A stretch of DNA of 64,000 bases from Jannaschia maritima (lineage in GTDB: Bacteria > Pseudomonadota > Alphaproteobacteria > Rhodobacterales > Rhodobacteraceae). Within the stretch, counting starts at the first letter, position 1; every line of letters begins with the position of its first letter. The notes beneath the pieces were generated by a model. That model was not told the DNA's origin. It searched no databases and was given only the letters and a program-made list of their open reading frames with translations. Made by a program: the position numbers and the translations under genes. The stretch covers positions 62,001 to 126,000 of the forward strand of contig NZ_JARGZA010000009.1 of assembly GCF_030973515.1 (NCBI RefSeq). The letters are read 5' to 3'. Positions 1-8,408 of this stretch are shown piece after piece.

Positions 1-480
1 GGTGCAGAACGCCAGCAGGTACAGCGCGAAGTATTCCGCCGGCCCGAACTGGTACGCCACGCGCGACAGCGCGGGTGCCAGGATCATCAGGCCGATCGTT
101 GACAGCGTCGCGCCGACGAAGGACGCGACGCCGGATATGACCAGCGCGTCCCCGGGGCGTCCGTTGCGCGCCATCGGGTGTCCGTCCAGGCAGGTCATCA
201 TCGCGGGCTCGTCGCCCGGTATGTTCAGGAGGATCGAACTGATCCGCCCCCCGTACATCGCGCCGTAGTAGATCGCCGTCAGCAGGACGAGGGCCGCGAC
301 GGCATCCAAGCCCAGCGTGAAGGTGATCGGGATCATGATCGCCACGCCGTTCGACGGACCGAGCCCCGGAAGGGCACCGACGATGGTGCCGATGAAGCAC
401 CCGAGGATGGCCAGCATCAGCGTGTATGGCGACAGCGCGATGGAGAAGCCCAACCCCAGGTTGGCGACGATCTCGGCCAT
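1..480 (-). CDS. tctA: Tripartite tricarboxylate transporter permease TctA (partial, N-terminal part)
   Basis: This is the N-terminal ~160 residues of the large membrane subunit of a TTT-family secondary transporter, which takes up a carboxylate delivered by the periplasmic protein TctC. The reading frame begins one base after the tctB stop codon and runs off the window edge, so the C-terminal two thirds are missing here. The visible part is strongly hydrophobic and has the family's early glycine/proline signature (GALPGLGPSNGV) followed by an IYYGAMYGGRISSILLN segment typical of TctA. It is the last visible gene of a tctC-tctB-tctA operon. The substrate cannot be read from the sequence; citrate, tartrate and other carboxylates are known for the family. 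Confidence 0.93.
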   Translation of the reverse strand, partial: MAEIVANLGLGFSIALSPYTLMLAILGCFIGTIVGALPGLGPSNGVAIMIPITFTLGLDAVAALVLLTAIYYGAMYGGRISSILLNIPGDEPAMMTCLDGHPMARNGRPGDALVISGVASFVGATLSTIGLMILAPALSRVAYQFGPAEYFALYLLAFCT

Positions 481-921
481 TCAGAACCACCCCCGCGGAA
501 AGCCCAGCAGGCTCAGTCCCAGGACGTACCGGAACACGAGGAACAGGCCCGCGGAAAGTCCAACCCCCGTAAGGGCCGCGGCCTTCGGGTTCGGTGCGAT
601 CTGCCAGGACAGGACGCCGGCGACGATGGCCGTCGGGATCAGGAAGCCCAGCGGGCGCAGCGCATAGGCATAGCCCACCAGCAGGGCCGTGGCGAGGAGG
701 AGCGCGCCGAACGCGCGACCCGGGGGCCAGTCGGGTTCGCCGTCGGGACGCAGGATCATCATGGCGCCGCAGATGGCCGCCACCGTGCCGACCAGCATCG
801 GAAAGGCCCGCGATCCCATGGGATCGGAGAAGAAGGGCGCCGCGATCTGGGACGCCGCGGCCACGTAGCCCAGCGAACCGACGACCACGACCGCGCCGAA
901 GATGCGGTCGCTCACACGCAT
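481..921 (-). CDS. tctB: Tripartite tricarboxylate transporter small permease TctB
   Basis: A 146-residue hydrophobic protein with about four membrane segments, the small membrane subunit of the TTT transporter. The start MRVSDR was chosen because a clear GGAGG lies just upstream; a longer frame upstream has no such signal. The gene sits between tctC and tctA, and its TGA is directly followed by the tctA ATG, so the two are probably translationally coupled. Family assignment rests on size, hydrophobicity and position between the two recognisable partners, because TctB sequences are poorly conserved. Confidence 0.88.
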   Translation of the reverse strand: MRVSDRIFGAVVVVGSLGYVAAASQIAAPFFSDPMGSRAFPMLVGTVAAICGAMMILRPDGEPDWPPGRAFGALLLATALLVGYAYALRPLGFLIPTAIVAGVLSWQIAPNPKAAALTGVGLSAGLFLVFRYVLGLSLLGFPRGWF

Positions 922-1002
922 GGAAACCTCCGATGCGGTCTGGGACGGGAAGTGCGACCGGGGCGCCACCGCATCACGGGGCGCCCCGGCCGGGCGCGCG
1001 CC

Positions 1003-1965
1003 CTACTGGATGACGCCGATCTCCTGCGACAGGGTGCGGACGTCCGCGATGTTCCCGTCGATGAACGACTGGAAGTCGTCGCCCGTCACCAGGAACGGGG
1101 CCAGGCCGTTGGCCTCCATCGCGGCCTTCCACTCGTCCGATTCACCGACGGCCCGCAGCTTGTCGGCCCATTCCTGGAACCGTTCGTCGCTGATGTCCTT
1201 GGGCACGTACAGCCCGCGCCAGTTCACGGCGACCACGTCGTACCCCTGCTCCCGCGCGGTGGGAATGTCCTCGAAGCCCGGGACCCGCTCCTCCGTCAGG
1301 ACGGCGAGGACCCGAACGTCGCCGGATTCGATGAAGCCCACGACCTCGGACATGTCGCCGGTCATGCCTTGCGTGAACCCGCCCACCGTCTGGGTGATCG
1401 CGTCCGCCCCGCCATCGACGCCGATGTAGCGGATGGCGCGGATGTCCTCGACGCCCGCTTCCTGCGCGAGTTGAAGCACCTTGAGATGATCGAAGCCGCC
1501 CGCGGCCGATCCGCCGGCGAAGCTGACCGACCCGGGATCCGCGGCCATGGCGTCCAGCATCTCGTTCAGCGACTGGAACTCGGAATCGGCACCCACGACG
1601 ATCACGCCCGGATCCGCGCCGATGGCACCCACGAAGCGCACCTGATCGGCCGTCGCACCGCCGAACGCATCCTGCGCCAGACGCGTCGCCGTGGCCTGGG
1701 ACGCCGCGACGATCAGGTCGGCATCGTCCGTCCGCTCGTTCGCAACGGACTGATAGGCCAGGCCGCCGCCGCCGCCCGCCATGTTCGTGACCTGCACCGG
1801 TTGGTCGACCTGACCTATGTCGTACAGGATCTTGCCGATCTGCCGGCAGGTGAAGTCCCAGCCGCCCCCGGGGTTCGCCGGTGCGATGCATTCGGTCGCG
1901 GCGCTCGCCGTTCCAGCCGTGAAGATGACAGCCCCTGCGAACAGGGCCTTCAGTCGAAGCGTCAT
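1003..1965 (-). CDS. tctC: Tripartite tricarboxylate transporter substrate-binding protein TctC
   Basis: A 320-residue periplasmic binding protein that captures the carboxylate for the TctAB permease. Residues 1-22 form a signal peptide ending in ASA. The mature part contains the Bug/TctC-type ligand-loop sequence near its start (PANPGGGWDFTCRQIG) and a second conserved stretch near SVSFAGGSAAGGFDHLK. A strong GGAGG precedes the ATG. It is the first gene of the operon, with about 80 bp before tctB. TctC paralogues are abundant in proteobacteria, and the ligand is not predictable here. Confidence 0.93.
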   Translation of the reverse strand: MTLRLKALFAGAVIFTAGTASAATECIAPANPGGGWDFTCRQIGKILYDIGQVDQPVQVTNMAGGGGGLAYQSVANERTDDADLIVAASQATATRLAQDAFGGATADQVRFVGAIGADPGVIVVGADSEFQSLNEMLDAMAADPGSVSFAGGSAAGGFDHLKVLQLAQEAGVEDIRAIRYIGVDGGADAITQTVGGFTQGMTGDMSEVVGFIESGDVRVLAVLTEERVPGFEDIPTAREQGYDVVAVNWRGLYVPKDISDERFQEWADKLRAVGESDEWKAAMEANGLAPFLVTGDDFQSFIDGNIADVRTLSQEIGVIQ

Positions 1966-2065
1966 GATGTTCCTCCCTCCAGCCGGGCGATTCCTCCCGC
2001 CGACCGTGGGATGGACGATAGACGCGCGACCGGGCCGTATTCAAGCGTGGCGAAGTCCGCGTCGC

Positions 2066-3301
2066 TCAGGTCTCGGCGTCCGCGGGCTTGCTCGGGTTGA
2101 GCGGGGCCTCGGGCACGAACCCTTCCGCGTCGCCCAGGAACAACCCGACCTTGCGGAAGCGCGGGATGCCGTCGCAGATCACCTTCACGACGATCAGGAC
2201 GGGCACCGCGACCACCATCCCCATGATCGACCAGATCCAGGCGAAGAACGCGACCGTCAGGAACACCATGGTAATGTTCAACCGCAGGCGCTGACCGACC
2301 AGGGTGGGTGTGACGAACTGCCCTTCGAACGCCGTCAGCGCATAGTACGTGCCGGCTACCCCGAGGCCGATCCAGAAATCCGCGAACGTGACGAAGCCGG
2401 TGAACCCCGCCACCGCGGCCCCGACGACCGCGCCGACGAACGGCACGAAGTTGAGCAGCGTCGCCATGATGCCGTAGAGCCATGGCGACGGGATCCCCCA
2501 CCACCACATCGCCAACCCGATCGCCACGCCCAAGCCGGCATTGATCAGCGTGATCGAGCCCAGGTAATTGCCGAGCCCCCGTTCGATGGTGCGGACAGCG
2601 CGGACCGTGGTGCGCTTGTCCTCGAACCGATCGGCGATCTGGACGGCCTTCTGGATGAACAGGTCCCCGCTGGCGACCAGGAAGAACAGCAGGCAGACGG
2701 CGAACACGATCTGCGAGACCAGACCCGGTGCGTTGGCGAAGATCGACGACGCGATCCCGCCCTGGCTGACCACCTCGACCTGCACGGGTTCCTCGGCCCC
2801 GGCGGCGACGACCGCCTCCTCCGTCGCCTCGGCGGCGCGCGAGAACGCCTCCAGCGGACCGCCGGGGCCGGTCAGCATCGCCATCGTGTCGTCCAGCAGG
2901 GACGGCAGGTCGGTGACGAACTCCGTGATCGGTTCCGCGAGGGCCATGCCCCCCAGCACGAGGACGGCTGCGATGGCGCCGGTGAACAGGGCGGCCGCGG
3001 CCGGGGCTGGCACTCCGATCTTCTCCAGCCCGCGACGCGGCGCGTTCAGGATGAAGTATCCCAGCACCGCCGCGGTGACGGGCAACAGGAACCCGGACGC
3101 GAAGATCAGGCTGTGGATCAGCAGGATGATGAAGATGCCGGTGACCGGCGTGGCGAGGGGGTGGCGTTCGCGTGCCGACGCCTCCCTCCGGAAGCGCGAG
3201 TCGAACTCCGCCCGCGCCTCCCCGGTAGCCGCCGGCCGCGCCGGTGCGGCGGGTGGCTCGGCCTCAGCGCGCTTCGCCAAGCGTATCGGCCTTGACCGCA
3301 T
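2066..3301 (-). CDS. AI-2E family transporter (PerM/TqsA-like membrane protein)
   Basis: A 411-residue multi-pass membrane protein of the AI-2E transporter family (formerly UPF0118). An Arg/Ala/Pro-rich cytosolic N-terminus of about 55 residues is followed by paired membrane helices, a soluble central region, and a C-terminal bundle with the family pattern GVAGTYYALTAFEGQFVTP then PTLVGQRLRLN. Members export AI-2, or act as sodium/proton antiporters or general permeases, so substrate is open. I chose the ATG at 3301; a GTG seven codons upstream is possible. Either way the start lies inside the 3' end of the upstream YihY-like gene, so the two are probably cotranscribed. Confidence 0.85.
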   Translation of the reverse strand: MRSRPIRLAKRAEAEPPAAPARPAATGEARAEFDSRFRREASARERHPLATPVTGIFIILLIHSLIFASGFLLPVTAAVLGYFILNAPRRGLEKIGVPAPAAAALFTGAIAAVLVLGGMALAEPITEFVTDLPSLLDDTMAMLTGPGGPLEAFSRAAEATEEAVVAAGAEEPVQVEVVSQGGIASSIFANAPGLVSQIVFAVCLLFFLVASGDLFIQKAVQIADRFEDKRTTVRAVRTIERGLGNYLGSITLINAGLGVAIGLAMWWWGIPSPWLYGIMATLLNFVPFVGAVVGAAVAGFTGFVTFADFWIGLGVAGTYYALTAFEGQFVTPTLVGQRLRLNITMVFLTVAFFAWIWSIMGMVVAVPVLIVVKVICDGIPRFRKVGLFLGDAEGFVPEAPLNPSKPADAET

Positions 3302-4256
3302 TGCGGTGCCCCATCGGTTCACGATGCCCCACGGTCGTGTCGCGCGCCGTCTGCGCCTCGATCTCCGAGTTCATCTCGGCCCCCATCAGGATCACGTAGG
3401 CCGAAATCCACATCCACATCAGCATGACGACGACACCGCCCAGGGAGCCGAACGTCTCGTTGTAGGAGGCGAAGTTCGCGACGTAGAACGAGAACCCGAC
3501 CGATGCGATCAGCCAAAGGACGGCCGCCGCCAGCGTTCCGGGCGCGAGCCATCGCCACCGCGCCGCGTCCCGGTCGGGTGCGAAGCGATAAAGGATCGCG
3601 ATGCCGAACAGTATGAGCAGGGCAAGCGGTAAGTAGGCGAGCACCTGGATCAGCGTCTCCATCATCGGTGCGAACGCGAGGAACGACAAAGCGATGGGGA
3701 GCACGATGATCAGGCCGGCAGCCGCCACGACACCGACGATCATGCACAGCGTGAGCGCGAGGGTCGTCAGTTTGAGGCGCACGAAACCACGCGTCTCCTC
3801 CTCGTCGTAGGCGAGGTTGATGCCCTCGATCAAGCTGCCAACTCCTGCGGAAGCGGACCAGAGCGCGATGCCCACGCCGAGGATCAAGGCGAACGTCAGG
3901 CGTCCGTCCTGCGACCCCGCAACCGCCTCCGCCTGGCCAAGCAGGATCTCCGCCATCTGGGCCGGCACGACCGCGGCAGCACCGTCGAGGATCGCGACAA
4001 GTTCCTGCGGTTCGTAGAGCAATCCGGCGATGGACATCATCGCCGTGATCGCCGGGAAGATCGCGAGGAGGCCATAGAATGCGACCCCGGCAGCGACGAG
4101 GCTGACATGGTCCTTCGATATCTCGTCCTTCACGCGCAGAAGGATGTCCTTCCAACCGGTCGCGGGGATGTTCGTCGGCGACGTCGCCTCGCGTCCTCGC
4201 CCCGATTGCGCCCGCGTCGCGCGATGCCGCGGCGGGGTGTGACTGATATCGGTCAT
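3264..4256 (-). CDS. YihY/virulence factor BrkB family membrane protein
   Basis: A 330-residue inner-membrane protein with about six hydrophobic segments. It shows the family hallmark after a charged N-terminus: DHVSLVAAGVAFYGLLAIFP, and later GSLGGVVVMLMWMWISAYVI with a GAEMNSEIE end motif. The family was once called ribonuclease BN, but that activity belongs to another protein; its role is unknown. Its last 38 bases overlap the AI-2E family gene in another frame. The start is the ATG at 4256; no strong ribosome binding site is visible. Confidence 0.87.
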   Translation of the reverse strand: MTDISHTPPRHRATRAQSGRGREATSPTNIPATGWKDILLRVKDEISKDHVSLVAAGVAFYGLLAIFPAITAMMSIAGLLYEPQELVAILDGAAAVVPAQMAEILLGQAEAVAGSQDGRLTFALILGVGIALWSASAGVGSLIEGINLAYDEEETRGFVRLKLTTLALTLCMIVGVVAAAGLIIVLPIALSFLAFAPMMETLIQVLAYLPLALLILFGIAILYRFAPDRDAARWRWLAPGTLAAAVLWLIASVGFSFYVANFASYNETFGSLGGVVVMLMWMWISAYVILMGAEMNSEIEAQTARDTTVGHREPMGHRNAVKADTLGEAR

Positions 4257-4326
4257 TGATGCGGCGCTCCGATTGCGGTGTGACGATGGAACGCACGACG
4301 GGGCCGCTCGTTCCGCGGCGGTACCG

Positions 4327-4722
4327 TCAGGCCGCCACGTCGTCCCGATCCGGCGGCGCGGGAGAACCGCCGAGGTGGTCTCGCAGCAGGGCTACGTTGC
4401 GCCGGTTCGCCTTCCATCCGACATCGAACAAGTCGCCGACGATGGGGATCGTGCCGACGATCCAGTCGATCCCAACATTGGCCGCCATCCTCGCCTTGAC
4501 GTGGCTTGGTGCTCCGAGGCGATGGGCTTCAAGCAGGATGTAGCCGGACGGTCCGAGGGCCGCGACATCCCCGATCCCGGGAACGAGACCCAGCAGCGCG
4601 TCCCAGCCGAACCGGATGTTCGTCCCGGGCACGCGATAGCGACTGTCGAGGTTGTCGGCGAGACGATCCAGTCTCGCCAGGCGTGCTGCGACTTCGGCCG
4701 GGGGGTGTCGGTTCGCTTGCAT
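4327..4722 (-). CDS. DUF4112 domain-containing protein
   Basis: A 131-residue protein of the DUF4112 family, of unknown function. The diagnostic pattern is present: a charged helix (LARLDRLADNLDSRYRVPGT), then RFGWDALLGLVPGIGD, and later GIDWIVGTIPIVGDLFDVGW followed by a KANRRN end. These glycine/proline-rich pairs are weakly hydrophobic and may contact the membrane. The start at 4722 is preferred over a much longer upstream frame because GGAGG lies just before it and the upstream extension is low-complexity. It is transcribed away from the metalloprotease gene across a 493-bp gap. Confidence 0.85.
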   Translation of the reverse strand: MQANRHPPAEVAARLARLDRLADNLDSRYRVPGTNIRFGWDALLGLVPGIGDVAALGPSGYILLEAHRLGAPSHVKARMAANVGIDWIVGTIPIVGDLFDVGWKANRRNVALLRDHLGGSPAPPDRDDVAA

Positions 4723-5215
4723 CGTTGGCCTCCACGTTGGGGACGCTGAAGGAACGCCCGAGTACGGCTCCGCGGTTCCGCGTGTCCGCCGCCATCGCCC
4801 CATCGAGCCCGGGTGGGGGTTCGCGCAACCCCGCGGTTCGGTGATGTCCCACCCGCATTCGCACGAGCACGCATTTGCAGATCCGACCCGGAAATGACGA
4901 GGAACGCCAGATGCGTCGCAACAGCGCCACGATGTGCCGTCAATTCGCGCAGTTCTGTAAACGATGCAAATCTGCAACCACCCATGGATAGATCGCGTTC
5001 GGGCGCACGGATAGCCATTGGCCGGCACGACCGGCTGTCCGGTGTTCTTGTCGCGATTGCGGCGCCGGCGATGTGACGTGGACGTCATGAAACGGTGGAG
5101 CAGATAATCGCCTATTCATGGTCTGGTTACCCATCGCTGATTTGCATTCCGTATCCGCTCGGACCAAACGACGGGCAAAGTCCGGTTAACGGACCTCTAG
5201 GCAAGGGACAGCGAT
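4723..5215. other. Divergent intergenic region without a convincing gene
   Basis: This 493-bp gap separates the DUF4112 gene (minus) from the metalloprotease gene (plus), so both promoters should lie here. Short frames of 75-87 codons exist on both strands but lack recognisable domains and convincing starts. The octamer TTGCAGAT near 4874 and its reverse complement near 4965 form a widely spaced inverted repeat. A short GTCCG-gttaa-CGGAC repeat lies 25-40 bp before the metalloprotease start, followed by an AAGGGA ribosome binding site. No promoter could be assigned with confidence. Confidence 0.5.
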
Positions 5216-7486
5216 ATGAGCGCAGCGAACGGCATTCGCGCCAACTGGGGCGGCGTGCGACAGGCGAACTCCGATACCATCTCCGGTCTCATCGAGTTGG
5301 ATCCCCGCATCCTGACGGAGGCGTGGCTCGATCGGTTCGTGGACTCGCATGCCGGACACGATCACGGGCATGGACATGGGCACGGTGCCCCCCATCCCGA
5401 GGGATGCGGGTGCGGCGACTGTTGCAGTAAAGCGCAGGCCAAGAACGACAACGCGACCGCCGACGACTTCGACTTCCGCGGTGCGATCGACTCCTATGAC
5501 ACGTGGCAGGACCGCCCCGGCCTCGGCAGCGTGTCGGTGTCGGGCAACGGGTCGACCTTGACGATGTCGGGCAACGCCTGGAAGTCGATCGACTTGAAGG
5601 GCGGCGCGACCGTGATCGAGAAGGGCATGGTCCTGCGCGGGACGGTCGAGGTTCCCAAGGACGGCATCGCCGAGGTCGTGGGCATCGGCTTCGACATCGA
5701 CGGCGATTTCGACAACGGAAACGACTTCTTCGTCCAGCTTGGTGGGCGCGAACATATCGATTTCTTCGAGCAATACGACGGGAAGGCCGTCAAGGCGGGC
5801 AAGACGGTCGACTTTGAGATCGACCTCGACGCCTATGCCGGCCAGACCGTGTCCCAACTGGTGATTGTGAACGACGACGACAGCCTGTTCGCCGCAGGCT
5901 ATACTTCGATCTGGTCCGATCTGAGCCTGGATGGCACGGCGGTCGCGAATGGGTCGCCCTCGGGCTATGCCCCCCCCGCGGCCGGGACGCAGACCTTCGT
6001 CTTCGAGGACACCGGGACCTCCTATGGCGACGGACAGGACTTCGACGGGAACGCCAAGCGGATCGACTCGAACACGATGCGCCTACGGGACAACACATGG
6101 CGTGACTTCACGTTCGAGGACGGCCCCCTCGTGATTCAGGACGGCATGACCTTGCAGGCCACCGTAACCATCGCGAAGGGCGCGTTGGGCGAGATCCATG
6201 GGATCGGATTGGACAACGACCGCGACCACGACAACAAGGGCGGCATCGTCTGGCAGGTCGCGGGAACGCAGACGTCCTATGGCGATCAGAGCTATGCGCG
6301 CAGCCTGTCGGACGGCGACACGAAGGTCGTGACGATCGACCTGTCCGGCCTGGCGGGGCAGTCCTTCTCGCGACTGGTGCTGGTCAACGACGACGACACC
6401 GGCGGAACGATGGAAACGACGTGGTCCGATATCCGGATCGGGAACGGCACCCCCGCTCCCCAGCCTGTCACCAACGACCCTGCCCCCACACCTACGTCAA
6501 ATTCCGCACCGGTGACGGCACCCGTCGATGGCGGTTCGGTGTCGGAGAAGGCGTCGAGCGCGTCCGTGAACCTCCTGAGCAAGGCGAAGGACGCGGACGG
6601 CGACGCCCTGTCGGTCGTGAACCTGTCGGTCGTCGATTCCTCCGGCGAGGACGTCGCGTTCACGCTGAAGAACGGCGTCGCGACGATCGACCCGGGCGAT
6701 TTCGCCAACCTTCTCTTCGACGGCGATACCGAGACGCTGACCTTCGATTACGACGTCGTGGATGGCAAAGGGGGTTCGGTCGGCGGCTCCGCCACCCTCG
6801 ACATCGAAGGCAAGGGGAATGCCTTCGTGGCGGGTGCTCCGAACGGCTACAATCTGGAGGTCGTGTTCAACGGTACGTGGGACTCCTCACTGCGCGACGC
6901 GTTCATCGACGCGGCGAACGCCGTGACGTCGTTGATCATCGGCGATCTGCCGGACGCCAAGGTGAACGGCAACACGATCGACGACATGCGCGTCGAGGCG
7001 ACCTTGGAGGCGATCGACGGTCGGGGTGGCACGATCGGCAGCGCGGGTCCCCGTTACGTCCGGTCCGACGATTATCTCTCGGTCATGGGACAGATGAGGT
7101 TCGACACGGCCGACGCCCAGTCCATGTTGAGCCGCGGCATCTGGGAGGACGTGATCTTCCACGAGATGATGCACACCGTCGGCTTCGGGACCCTGTGGGA
7201 GCTGATGGGGCTGGTAAAAGACTTCGACGGCGACCTGCGGTTCACGGGCAAGGACGCGACGAAGGCGTACAAGGACGGCTTCCCGGACATCGCCAAGAAC
7301 GACCCGCTGGCGAAGTACGGGGTTCCGGTCGAAACGGACGGTGGTAGCGGAACGGCGGGCGGACATTGGGACGACCGCACCTTCGGGAACGAGATCATGA
7401 CCGGATACGTCAACGGTTCCAATACGCTGTCCGACATGACGATCGCGGCGTTGCAGGACATGGGCTACGATACGATTTACGGCTGA
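5216..7486 (+). CDS. Leishmanolysin-like (metzincin) metalloprotease with duplicated beta domains and His/Cys-rich stretch
   Basis: A 756-residue protein. Residues 48-70 form a His/Gly then Cys-rich stretch (HDHGHGHGHG, then CGCGDCC) that looks metal-binding. Two related domains of about 150 residues follow (about 90-240 and 262-410), each ending in an NDDD...TxWSD pattern. A Pro/Thr linker leads to a cadherin-like domain (about 430-533). The C-terminal 220 residues are a zinc protease: HEMMH at 649-653 followed by TVGFGTLW, a third possible ligand His717 (GGHWDD) and a Met-turn-like EIMTG at 726-730, as in peptidase family M8. There is no N-terminal signal peptide and no RTX repeat, so the export route is unclear. 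A terminator follows the gene. Confidence 0.8.
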   Translation: MSAANGIRANWGGVRQANSDTISGLIELDPRILTEAWLDRFVDSHAGHDHGHGHGHGAPHPEGCGCGDCCSKAQAKNDNATADDFDFRGAIDSYDTWQDRPGLGSVSVSGNGSTLTMSGNAWKSIDLKGGATVIEKGMVLRGTVEVPKDGIAEVVGIGFDIDGDFDNGNDFFVQLGGREHIDFFEQYDGKAVKAGKTVDFEIDLDAYAGQTVSQLVIVNDDDSLFAAGYTSIWSDLSLDGTAVANGSPSGYAPPAAGTQTFVFEDTGTSYGDGQDFDGNAKRIDSNTMRLRDNTWRDFTFEDGPLVIQDGMTLQATVTIAKGALGEIHGIGLDNDRDHDNKGGIVWQVAGTQTSYGDQSYARSLSDGDTKVVTIDLSGLAGQSFSRLVLVNDDDTGGTMETTWSDIRIGNGTPAPQPVTNDPAPTPTSNSAPVTAPVDGGSVSEKASSASVNLLSKAKDADGDALSVVNLSVVDSSGEDVAFTLKNGVATIDPGDFANLLFDGDTETLTFDYDVVDGKGGSVGGSATLDIEGKGNAFVAGAPNGYNLEVVFNGTWDSSLRDAFIDAANAVTSLIIGDLPDAKVNGNTIDDMRVEATLEAIDGRGGTIGSAGPRYVRSDDYLSVMGQMRFDTADAQSMLSRGIWEDVIFHEMMHTVGFGTLWELMGLVKDFDGDLRFTGKDATKAYKDGFPDIAKNDPLAKYGVPVETDGGSGTAGGHWDDRTFGNEIMTGYVNGSNTLSDMTIAALQDMGYDTIYG

Positions 7487-7526
7487 CCCATCGGTTAATG
7501 GCTATTAACATGTTCGATCGAACGAG

Positions 7527-7555
7527 GGGGCTCCGCGATGCGGAGCCCCTTTTTT
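7527..7555 (+). terminator. Rho-independent terminator after the metalloprotease gene
   Basis: A perfect 10-bp stem (GGGGCTCCGC paired with GCGGAGCCCC) with a 3-nt loop is followed by six T residues, 40 bp after the metalloprotease stop codon. It has all parts of an intrinsic terminator and marks the gene as a single-gene transcript at its 3' end. Confidence 0.95.
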
Positions 7556-7620
7556 CGATCCGGAGAAAGTTAATTTCCCGGTCCGGCCGTTAACGTTTCA
7601 GGCGATATCCCGCCGGTGGT

Positions 7621-7638
7621 GTCACGCAATTACGTGAC
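7621..7638. repeat. Short inverted repeat GTCACG-N6-CGTGAC
   Basis: Two 6-bp arms separated by caatta lie between the metalloprotease terminator and the 3' end of tRNA-Thr. It could be a protein-binding site or a weak stem-loop; no adjacent gene start makes either obvious. Confidence 0.35.
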
Positions 7639-7733
7639 TTGCGCGGCATCATTTCGCGACCCTGCGCTCCACCGCGCAGCGGCGATCCCGGTCGGGATCG
7701 TTGCGCCGGTATCAATCGATTTCAGATTGGCGG

Positions 7734-7806
7734 TGCCCCCAGAGAGACTCGAACTCCCGACCCTCTGATTACAAATCAGATGCTCTACCAGCTGAGCTAT
7801 AGGGGC
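7734..7806 (-). tRNA. tRNA-Thr, anticodon TGT
   Basis: The minus strand folds into a complete cloverleaf of 73 nt. The acceptor GCCCCTA pairs with TGGGGGC, the D-arm is GCTCAGCTGGTAGAGC, and the anticodon loop is TTTGTAA, giving anticodon TGT (threonine, ACA codons and wobble). The T-arm GGGAGTTCGAGTCTCT is standard. The discriminator base A is followed by CCG, so the CCA tail is not encoded and must be added afterwards. Confidence 0.97.
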
Positions 7807-7848
7807 GCCGCGACATTCATAGCCGTCCGCAGCCGCCCGGGCAACGGG

Positions 7849-8109
7849 TCAGCGCATGCCCAGCGCTTCGCGGTACAGGTCCATCACGGCTTCCTCCTCG
7901 GCGATGTCGTTCGGCTCCCGGCGGCGCAGGGCGACGACCTTGCGCATGACGCGGGTGTCGTAGCCTCGGCCCTTCGCCTCCGCGAACACCTCCTTAATCG
8001 CGTCGGCGATATCGCGCTTCTCCTCCTCCAGCCGTTCGATCCGCTCGACGAATTGCTTCAGCTCCTCCGCGGCCACGCCGCCTGCGCCACCCTCGATCAC
8101 GTCGTCCAT
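7849..8109 (-). CDS. UPF0335/DUF2312 protein (GapR-like DNA-binding protein)
   Basis: An 86-residue protein of the DUF2312 (UPF0335) family. It has the typical coiled-coil helix (ELKQFVERIERLEEEKRD), the conserved KEVFAEAKGRGYDTRVMRKV segment, and the LRRRE..DIAEEEAVMDLYR end. The Caulobacter member GapR binds overtwisted DNA and supports chromosome replication and topology; a similar role is inferred here. The start is the ATG at 8109. It lies 43 bp upstream of the tRNA-Thr gene on the same strand. Confidence 0.92.
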   Translation of the reverse strand: MDDVIEGGAGGVAAEELKQFVERIERLEEEKRDIADAIKEVFAEAKGRGYDTRVMRKVVALRRREPNDIAEEEAVMDLYREALGMR

Positions 8110-8185
8110 TCCCGTCCCCTTGCCTGCGGTTGCCCGGCGGGGTAGCGCCGCCGCCCAGGGGATGCAACGCAGCACGGGGACCCGC

Positions 8186-8401
8186 ATGGTATGGTTGGTT
8201 TGGATCGGCGCCGCCTTCGCGCTGGCTGGTCTGTGCGGCCTGGGGTGGTGCATCACGGCGGCGGCGAAGGCACGCCGAACCGGACTGCAGGGGCAGGCGA
8301 TGCAGGATCGATTGCGTCGGCTCGTGGTGGTCAACCTATCCGCGATGGGCCTGTCCGCCCTGGGTCTGATGATGGTGGTCGTCGGCGTGATGCTGACGTG
8401 A
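8186..8401 (+). CDS. Small hypothetical membrane protein
   Basis: A 71-residue protein with two hydrophobic helices (about residues 1-24 and 48-71) joined by a basic cytosolic loop containing KARR and DRLRR. I recognise no family. The start MVWLVW was chosen because GGGGA lies five bases upstream and because it places the first helix at the N-terminus; a longer frame starting at 8120 would add a low-complexity leader. Its 3' end lies 7 bp from the convergent SnoaL-like gene. Confidence 0.5.
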   Translation: MVWLVWIGAAFALAGLCGLGWCITAAAKARRTGLQGQAMQDRLRRLVVVNLSAMGLSALGLMMVVVGVMLT

Positions 8402-8408
8402 TGTCGGT

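Noticed and set aside
4652-5167. Short frames of 75-87 codons in the 4.7-5.2 kb gap
   Set aside because: No domain, no convincing start, and composition as expected for chance frames; treated as divergent promoter region.
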